Source: Bacillota bacterium
Lineage (GTDB): Bacteria; Bacillota; Bacilli; Lactobacillales; Aerococcaceae
Length of the DNA stretch: 11,253 nt
Assembly: GCA_023442905.1 (NCBI GenBank)
Contig: JAEZWY010000062.1
Location: 1-11,253, forward strand
Direction of reading: 5' to 3'
The position numbers and the translations under genes are program-made. The notes below the pieces were generated by a model. It was not told where the DNA came from. It made no database searches and saw only the letters and a program-made list of their open reading frames with translations. This document shows positions 7,026-11,253 of this stretch, piece by piece (position 1 is the stretch's first letter; every line of letters starts with the position of its first letter).

Positions 7026-7079
7026 GAAAAGCAGAGATGAATGCCATAGGAATTGGCAGAAAAATGAGGAGTGTTCTTT

Positions 7080-8330
7080 TTGACAAAAGTAGCGAAAGTA
7101 TTTACTGATGAAGAAAAAATTAAAATTTTAAGCGATATTGTGGCAATCGAGACGGTTGACCGTAATGAAGAAGATGTGGCGAACTACTTAGCAGCATTAT
7201 TAGATAAATATGGTATTGATTCTAAAGTAATTCCAACAGGGATTCCTGGTCGTGCGAACTTAGTAGCTGAAATTGGCTCAGGTTCGCCCGTATTAGCAAT
7301 TTCTGGTCATATGGATGTCGTATCTGCTGGGAATGCGGAAGCTTGGACGTCTGATCCCTATACATTGACTGAACGCGATGGTAAATTATTTGGCCGTGGC
7401 GCAACAGATATGAAAGGTGGACTAGCCGCATTAGTGATTGCCATGATTGAAATTAAGGAACAAGGATTACTTGAGAAGGGTACCTTACGATTACTAGCGA
7501 CTTATAACGAAGAAAATGGTGCGGTTGGTTCTATCCAATTGGAAGATGCTGGCTATGTGACAGATGTTGATGCGATTGTAATTGGAGAACCAACTACAGG
7601 TATGATTCATCCATCTCACAAAGGATCAATGAACTTCGTCGTATCTTCACGTGGTAAATCAGTTCATTCATCTAGACCTCGTGGTGGTATTAATGCAATT
7701 GATCCATTAATGGACTTTGCCTTAGCGTTTAAAGAAGCTTTCAAAGAAGCAACCAAGGATATCAACTTTGGTCAATTAGACTTTTCACCTGTATTAAATC
7801 TATACGGTGCAGTTGAAGGTGATGAAGCTGGCAATCAAGAACTAGACCAATTATTGAAACAACCAACTTTTAACGTGACTGTATTCCGTGGTGGTGATCA
7901 AGTGAATACAATTCCTGACCATGCGGAAGTTGTCTTCAATATTCGTACTGTACCTGAATTTGATAATGAAGCTGTGAAAGGTGTATTTGCTGAAGTCTAC
8001 CAAGAATTCTTGGATAAAGGGGCAGATTTTGATTTACAACTCACCCTTGATCTAAAGCCATTAAATGGTGGTGTAGATTCAGATTTAGTACAATTAACGA
8101 AAAGTTTGGGTGCAACATATTTAAATCAAGAATTAGCTGTAGTACCAATGACGGGTGGTACTGATGGGGCTAATTTTGTCGCCAATAAACCTGCTGGATA
8201 TCCGATTATTATCTTTGGTCCAGGTTCAACAACATCACATCAAATTGATGAATATGTGGACAAAGACGAGTATCTAACATTCGTCAACTTATACATTGAC
8301 TTGTTAGCCACTTATTTAGAAAACAAATAA
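7080..8330 (+). CDS. M20 family metallopeptidase, ArgE/DapE-type deacylase
   Basis: A 416-residue cytoplasmic zinc hydrolase of the M20 family (acetylornithine deacetylase / succinyl-diaminopimelate desuccinylase / dipeptidase relatives). Metal and catalytic residues: H77 and D79 in SGHMDVV, D110 in GRGATDMKGG, the E144-E145 pair in YNEENG, E170 in IGEPT and the last ligand H387 in TTSHQIDEYV. The dimerisation domain (about 180-290) includes KGSMNFVVSSRGKSVHSSRP with H196. The length is normal. No lysine- or arginine-synthesis genes are adjacent, so a true DapE or ArgE role is not shown; a general peptide or acyl-amino-acid deacylase is as likely. I chose TTG 7080 because GAGGAG (7066-7071) sits 8 bases before it; the alternative GTG 7071 overlaps that site and lacks its own. 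Confidence 0.88.
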   Translation: MTKVAKVFTDEEKIKILSDIVAIETVDRNEEDVANYLAALLDKYGIDSKVIPTGIPGRANLVAEIGSGSPVLAISGHMDVVSAGNAEAWTSDPYTLTERDGKLFGRGATDMKGGLAALVIAMIEIKEQGLLEKGTLRLLATYNEENGAVGSIQLEDAGYVTDVDAIVIGEPTTGMIHPSHKGSMNFVVSSRGKSVHSSRPRGGINAIDPLMDFALAFKEAFKEATKDINFGQLDFSPVLNLYGAVEGDEAGNQELDQLLKQPTFNVTVFRGGDQVNTIPDHAEVVFNIRTVPEFDNEAVKGVFAEVYQEFLDKGADFDLQLTLDLKPLNGGVDSDLVQLTKSLGATYLNQELAVVPMTGGTDGANFVANKPAGYPIIIFGPGSTTSHQIDEYVDKDEYLTFVNLYIDLLATYLENK

Positions 8331-8340
8331 AATCATTTTA

Positions 8341-8372
8341 AAAAGCTGTGACATTATGGTCATAGCTTTTTT
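8341..8372 (+). terminator. Rho-independent terminator after the M20 gene
   Basis: A 12-bp stem (8341-8352 with 8359-8370, one G-U pair) with a 6-base loop, ending in six T residues at 8367-8372. It lies only 33 bases before the next start codon. Confidence 0.85.
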
Positions 8373-8405
8373 CAACTAAATTTCAATGGAAAAGGAGGTA
8401 ACATT

Positions 8406-9287
8406 TTGGAACTACGGATTTTAAGGTATTTTTTAATGGTTGCAAATGAACAAAATATTAGCCAAGCAGCTAAGAAATTACATATCACGCAACCAACGTT
8501 AAGTCGACAGATTCGTGATTTTGAAGCGGAATTGGGTGTTGCATTATTTGAACGAAAGCAGCGAAAATTATACTTAACTGATCAAGGACGTTTTCTAAAG
8601 GAGAAAGCGGAAGAACTCATTGCCTTAGATGAGAAAATAACCCATGAATTTGCAAATTATCATGATGCTAAATTGAATGGTCAAATTCTGATTGGCTGTG
8701 TTGAAGCAGCGAATTCAGCTTTTCTATCCAAAATGCTGGATCAAATGTTGGCTGATCATCCGCAAGTAACTTTTGAAATTTATTCCGGTACGAGTAAGGA
8801 TATTATTGAAAAATTAGAGAAAGGTTTACTGGATGTGGCCATGTTGATTGAACCATTTACCCTAGATCAGTATGAGAAAATCTTTTTACCAAGTAAAGAA
8901 ACATTCGGCTTGTTGGTGGCAGATGACCATGCGTTGGCAGAGAAGGATGCAATTGTTGCGAGTGATTTAATCGATTTGCCGTTAATTTATGCTTCTAGGG
9001 CGGATGTCCAGTCCAAGTTTCGAGAATGGGGTAATTTTGAAACGGATGATTTAAATATAGTAGGCCGGTATAATTTGATCTTTAATGTCTTGTCTCTAGT
9101 AGAAAATAAGGTCGGTGCAGCTATCACTATTCAAGGTGCTGTTGAAGACAGGTTAACTGAGACCCGCTTTATTCCTTTTCAACCACCTCTACAAGTGCGG
9201 TGTGCCATCGTTTGGAAAAAAGCCACTATGTTGAATCCCACGCTTAGTTCCTTTATCGAACAGATTAGATATGCTCTAAAAGCATAG
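8406..9287 (+). CDS. LysR-family transcriptional regulator
   Basis: A 293-residue LysR-type regulator. The N-terminal winged HTH has its recognition segment in NISQAAKKLHITQPTLSRQI (17-36), followed by LGVALFERKQRKLYLTDQG (48-66) and a linker helix. The periplasmic-binding-protein-like effector domain spans about 90-290 (ILIGCVEAAN, LDVAMLIEP). The TTG start at 8406 is backed by AAAGGAGGT at 8391-8399, and an in-frame ATG appears only after HTH residues have begun. Unlike the usual divergent layout, it lies in the same direction as, and 86 bases upstream of, the cupin/CMD pair it probably controls. Its ligand is unknown. No clear promoter fits between its start and the preceding terminator. 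Confidence 0.93.
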   Translation: MELRILRYFLMVANEQNISQAAKKLHITQPTLSRQIRDFEAELGVALFERKQRKLYLTDQGRFLKEKAEELIALDEKITHEFANYHDAKLNGQILIGCVEAANSAFLSKMLDQMLADHPQVTFEIYSGTSKDIIEKLEKGLLDVAMLIEPFTLDQYEKIFLPSKETFGLLVADDHALAEKDAIVASDLIDLPLIYASRADVQSKFREWGNFETDDLNIVGRYNLIFNVLSLVENKVGAAITIQGAVEDRLTETRFIPFQPPLQVRCAIVWKKATMLNPTLSSFIEQIRYALKA

Positions 9288-9305
9288 TTATACGCTTAAT
9301 AAGTA

Positions 9306-9339
9306 TTGGACCTATAGTGATTTAACTTCTAATATAGGT
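9306..9339 (+). promoter_or_regulatory. Inverted repeat and weak promoter before the cupin gene
   Basis: ACCTATA (9310-9316) and TATAGGT (9333-9339) form a perfect 7-bp inverted repeat with 16 bases between the arms. It overlaps a weak candidate promoter: TTGGAC at 9306-9311 and TAATAT at 9330-9335 with an 18-base spacer. No T run follows, so it is not a standard terminator. It is a candidate LysR-type operator, but the T-N11-A core is not clear. Confidence 0.4.
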
Positions 9340-9373
9340 GGTGTAGAGATTCGACCTTAAGGAGGTTTTTCCA

Positions 9374-9787
9374 ATGGCAAAATTTGAAGAAGTTAAAGAA
9401 GGTATTATTTTTCCAAAAGGTGAAAAGAATGATGCTTTTGCCCAATATTTCATCGGACAAAGTTATCTACAAGGTTTAGTTGCGGATAAAGATGTTAATG
9501 TGGGCGTTGGGAACGTAACCTTTGAACCGGGATGCCGTAATAATTGGCATATCCACCATGATGGTTATCAAATTCTATTGGTAACAGGTGGAGAAGGTTG
9601 GTACCAAGAAGAAGGTAAAGCAGCTCAATTCCTAACAGCCGGTGATGTGATAGTAACCCATGATGGTGTTAAACATTGGCATGGTGCAAGTGCAGATGCA
9701 TGGTTTTCACATATTGCGATTACTGCTGGGACACCAGAGTGGTTAGAACCGGTTAGCGATGATATTTATAATTCTTTGAAAGCTTAA
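9374..9787 (+). CDS. Small single-domain cupin protein
   Basis: A 137-residue protein with one cupin beta-barrel. Motif 1 is GCRNNWHIHHDGYQILLVTGG (53-73), with metal-binding H59, H61 and Q66; glutamine replaces the more common glutamate, which occurs widely in small cupins. Motif 2 is GDVIVTHDGVKHWHGA (90-105) with H101 or H103. A divalent metal is therefore expected. Such cupins are isomerases, oxygenases or sensors, and the substrate cannot be inferred. TAAGGAGGT at 9358-9366 precedes the ATG. It is followed 40 bases later by a carboxymuconolactone-decarboxylase-like gene. These two domains are often neighbours or fused in other bacteria, which argues for a joint role, perhaps on a quinone- or lactone-like compound. 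That role is inference. Confidence 0.87.
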   Translation: MAKFEEVKEGIIFPKGEKNDAFAQYFIGQSYLQGLVADKDVNVGVGNVTFEPGCRNNWHIHHDGYQILLVTGGEGWYQEEGKAAQFLTAGDVIVTHDGVKHWHGASADAWFSHIAITAGTPEWLEPVSDDIYNSLKA

Positions 9788-9827
9788 TTTGAATGATTGT
9801 ATCTATTAGAAAGATGAGGAGATAAAT

Positions 9828-10148
9828 ATGCCAAAACAAACAGCAGGTAGAGATAATTTAGGTGATTTTGCCCCACAATTTGCTGCATTAAACGATGACG
9901 TATTATTTGGGGAAGTATGGGACCGTGAAGACCAATTATCTGCACGTGACCGCAGTTTAATCACAGTAGCCAGTTTACTAACTCAAGGTGTGCCGCAGTT
10001 AGAAGCGCATTTAAATATTGCGAAAAATAACGGTGTCACTAAAGAAGAAATTGTTGAATTAATCACCCACTTAGCTTTTTATACGGGGTGGCCAAAAGCT
10101 TGGTCTGCATTCAATTTAGCAAAAGATATCTATGGTGAAGAAAACTAA
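9828..10148 (+). CDS. Carboxymuconolactone decarboxylase (CMD) family protein, cysteine-free
   Basis: A 106-residue all-helical protein of the CMD/AhpD-like family. ARDRSLITVASLLTQG (39-54), LEAHLNIAKNNGVTKEEIVELITHLAFYTGWPKAWSA are the diagnostic helices, with E59, H61 and H81 as conserved polar residues. AhpD-type members use a CxxC pair for peroxidase activity; this protein has no cysteine at all, so thiol redox chemistry is excluded. It resembles the gamma-CMD branch rather than AhpD. Protocatechuate-pathway neighbours are absent, so true 4-carboxymuconolactone decarboxylation is unlikely. GAGGAG at 9816-9821 precedes the ATG. It is the second gene of the cupin operon and is followed by a terminator. 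Confidence 0.88.
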   Translation: MPKQTAGRDNLGDFAPQFAALNDDVLFGEVWDREDQLSARDRSLITVASLLTQGVPQLEAHLNIAKNNGVTKEEIVELITHLAFYTGWPKAWSAFNLAKDIYGEEN

Positions 10149-10175
10149 ATAATTCAATAGTGATTTTAATTGATG

Positions 10176-10206
10176 AAAGCTATGACTGATTGGTCATGGC
10201 TTTTTT
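10176..10206 (+). terminator. Rho-independent terminator of the cupin/CMD operon
   Basis: An 11-bp stem (10176-10186 with 10193-10203, one G-U pair) and a 6-base loop, with six T residues at 10201-10206. The stem is nearly the same as that of the terminator at 8341-8372. Confidence 0.85.
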
Positions 10207-10273
10207 GAGTGTAATGAAAGTACTTAGTCTTTGGTGCCAAACTATTGTATTTGTCGCATATATTTATTATCTT

Positions 10274-10282
10274 TGTTAAAAT
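10274..10282 (+). promoter_or_regulatory. Extended -10 promoter of the hotdog-polA operon
   Basis: TGT followed by TAAAAT (10277-10282) forms an extended -10; a TTGTCG lies about 20 bases upstream, a weak and too distant -35. Transcription would start near 10289, giving a leader of about 75 bases. Confidence 0.4.
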
Positions 10283-10293
10283 ATGAGAGAGAC

Positions 10294-10312
10294 TGTTGCG
10301 ACTTTCGCAGCA
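10294..10312 (+). promoter_or_regulatory. 5' leader hairpin before the hotdog-polA operon
   Basis: TGTTGCGA (10294-10301) pairs with TCGCAGCA (10305-10312), an 8-bp stem with one G-U and a CTT loop. It would lie within the first 25 bases of the predicted transcript. No T run follows. It might stabilise the mRNA or mark an operator; the role is not known. Confidence 0.35.
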
Positions 10313-10365
10313 AATAATCGTTGGAAATAAGATGATCATAAAATAAGCGTAGGGGTGTATCACAT

Positions 10366-10911
10366 ATGGTAGAACATAATTTGGAAGAGACTCAAGAACT
10401 TGCTGCAATGGGCAAAACACTTCAATCTATTAAGGTTGGAGATACTTTTCGAGTAACTGAATCCATCAGAGAGCGAGACGTCTTGTTATACATGGGGGTA
10501 ACTTCTGATTCAAATCCCGCATACCTACAACAAACGTCACATAAAGCAGGACTTACACCGGGTGAGGTCGTGGTACCACCAATCGCCTTAATGGGCATTA
10601 TCACCCGTACAGTGTCCATGAACTTCCCTGGACCCGGGTCACGTTTAGTAGAAATGAATATTAATATTATTCACTCTATTCCGCACAACTCAATCATTAC
10701 TTTTGAATTTGAGGTTATTCGCGTAGAAGAATTGAAGCAATTTGTGACAATTCACTGTATTGGGAAATACACCAATGCGACTGACGACGACCGTGTTTTA
10801 GATGCTATGTTAACCGTTTTACCACCACAAGAGCACCTACAAAATGATGCTGAAACGATTGATGCAGGTGTATTCCAACGAATTTCAGGAGGCGACTCAA
10901 TTGAGTACTAA
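10366..10911 (+). CDS. MaoC-like hotdog-fold protein lacking the catalytic His
   Basis: A 181-residue single-hotdog protein of the MaoC/(R)-hydratase type. ERDVLLYMGVTSDSNPAYLQ (36-55) corresponds to the hydratase helix with its D-x-N-P-x-H signature; D48, N50 and P51 are present, but the catalytic histidine is Y53. VVPPIALMGIITRTVS (69-84) and FPGPGSRLVEMNINIIHSIP (87-106) are the further fold landmarks. It is therefore unlikely to be a standard enoyl-CoA hydratase, although automated annotation may call it one. It may bind an acyl thioester without hydrating it. ATG 10366 has AGGGG at 10351-10355. The last 11 bases overlap the start of polA and contain its context, so the two genes are probably translated in a coupled manner. 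Confidence 0.8.
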   Translation: MVEHNLEETQELAAMGKTLQSIKVGDTFRVTESIRERDVLLYMGVTSDSNPAYLQQTSHKAGLTPGEVVVPPIALMGIITRTVSMNFPGPGSRLVEMNINIIHSIPHNSIITFEFEVIRVEELKQFVTIHCIGKYTNATDDDRVLDAMLTVLPPQEHLQNDAETIDAGVFQRISGGDSIEY

Positions 10912-11253
10912 TAAAGAAAAGAAGAAGCTCGTCCTTTTTGACGGGTCATCTTTGGCTTTTCGTTCTTTTTTTGCTATTCATAATATTCATTCATTTGTAA
11001 ATAAGAATGGTATGCATACCAATGCCTTATTTGCCTTTCATGAAATGATGAATAATATTTTGGAAAAAGAACAGCCGACGCATGCCTTAGTGGCGTGGGA
11101 CGCAGGTAAAACAACGTTTAGAAACGAATTCTTTGATGAATATAAAGGTGGGCGGCAATCAACACCATCTGAGTTTAGAGAGCAAATGCCATTTTTCAAT
11201 GTGCTCCTAGATGCCTTTGGGGTTGCGCATTATGAGTTGACTAACTATGAAGC
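10901..11253 (+). CDS. polA: DNA polymerase I, N-terminal part (partial at window edge)
   Basis: The first 117 codons of DNA polymerase I, cut by the right edge. The visible part belongs to the 5'-3' exonuclease (flap nuclease) domain: LVLFDGSSLAFRSFFAI (10-26) with metal ligand D14, then ALVAWDAGKTTFRNEFFDEYKGGR with D67 and TPSEFREQMPFFNVLLDAFGV. The enzyme removes RNA primers and fills gaps in replication and repair. The TTG start at 10901 is chosen because AGGAGG (10887-10892) sits 8 bases upstream and the frame begins there. The start lies inside the last codons of the preceding hotdog gene, an 11-base overlap. Usual full length is about 880 residues; the polymerase domain is outside the window. 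Confidence 0.93.
   Translation, partial: MSTNKEKKKLVLFDGSSLAFRSFFAIHNIHSFVNKNGMHTNALFAFHEMMNNILEKEQPTHALVAWDAGKTTFRNEFFDEYKGGRQSTPSEFREQMPFFNVLLDAFGVAHYELTNYE

Noticed and set aside
7042..7058. TGCCA/TGGCA hairpin in the leader of the M20 gene
   Set aside because: Only 5-bp arms with a 7-base loop; too weak to call a regulatory structure.
7222..7431. - strand frame inside the M20 gene
   Set aside because: It is antisense to the metal-binding core of the peptidase and has no support of its own.
7080..8330. Assignment as DapE or ArgE specifically
   Set aside because: The M20 motifs do not separate these from other deacylases, and no lysine- or arginine-pathway gene is adjacent.
10166..10420. 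- strand frame across the intergenic region before the hotdog gene
   Set aside because: It runs through the cupin/CMD terminator and the promoter region, lacks a ribosome site and has no recognisable motif.
10422..10619. - strand frame inside the hotdog gene
   Set aside because: Antisense shadow of a conserved coding region.
10366..10911. Standard (R)-specific enoyl-CoA hydratase
   Set aside because: The catalytic histidine position is Y53, so only the fold assignment is kept.

Overview
The window is AT-rich, tightly packed bacterial DNA. It has strong Shine-Dalgarno sequences (AGGAGG types), TTG start codons, cre-like catabolite sites and short stem-plus-T-run terminators. This fits a low-GC Bacillota, most likely a member of the Lactobacillales. 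I cannot name the genus from the sequence alone. There are fourteen protein genes, two of them cut by the window edges, plus several terminators, candidate promoters and operators. I see no tRNA, rRNA, CRISPR, insertion sequence or prophage gene.

Left edge (1-740): the 3' end of an unidentified gene, then a gene for a small dihydrofolate-reductase-fold protein (RibD C-terminal type), closed by a strong terminator.

Centre left (832-6098): a six-gene sugar operon on the + strand. It encodes a PRD-containing activator with an EIIB-like tail, stand-alone fructose-type PTS EIIA, EIIB and EIIC proteins, and two different class II ketose-bisphosphate aldolases in tandem. A 20-bp palindrome and a cre-like site overlapping the -10 box lie upstream, which suggests activation by the regulator and catabolite repression by CcpA. 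The logic is uptake and phosphorylation of a ketose- or hexitol-like substrate followed by aldol cleavage. No sugar kinase or dehydrogenase is present, so the substrate is open. A probably bidirectional terminator ends the operon.

Middle (6120-8372): a histidine-phosphatase gene on the - strand, with a cre-like site over its promoter, and a divergent M20 family metallopeptidase/deacylase on the + strand.

Centre right (8406-10206): a LysR-type regulator followed by a small cupin and a cysteine-free carboxymuconolactone-decarboxylase-like protein. An inverted repeat that may be the regulator's operator lies in front of the cupin.

Right edge (10277-11253): a MaoC-like hotdog protein lacking the usual catalytic His, translationally overlapped by the start of polA (DNA polymerase I), which runs off the window.

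Most of the window is ordinary chromosomal content. The most distinctive part is the PTS/twin-aldolase operon with its unusual regulator; I found no convincing wholly new system.
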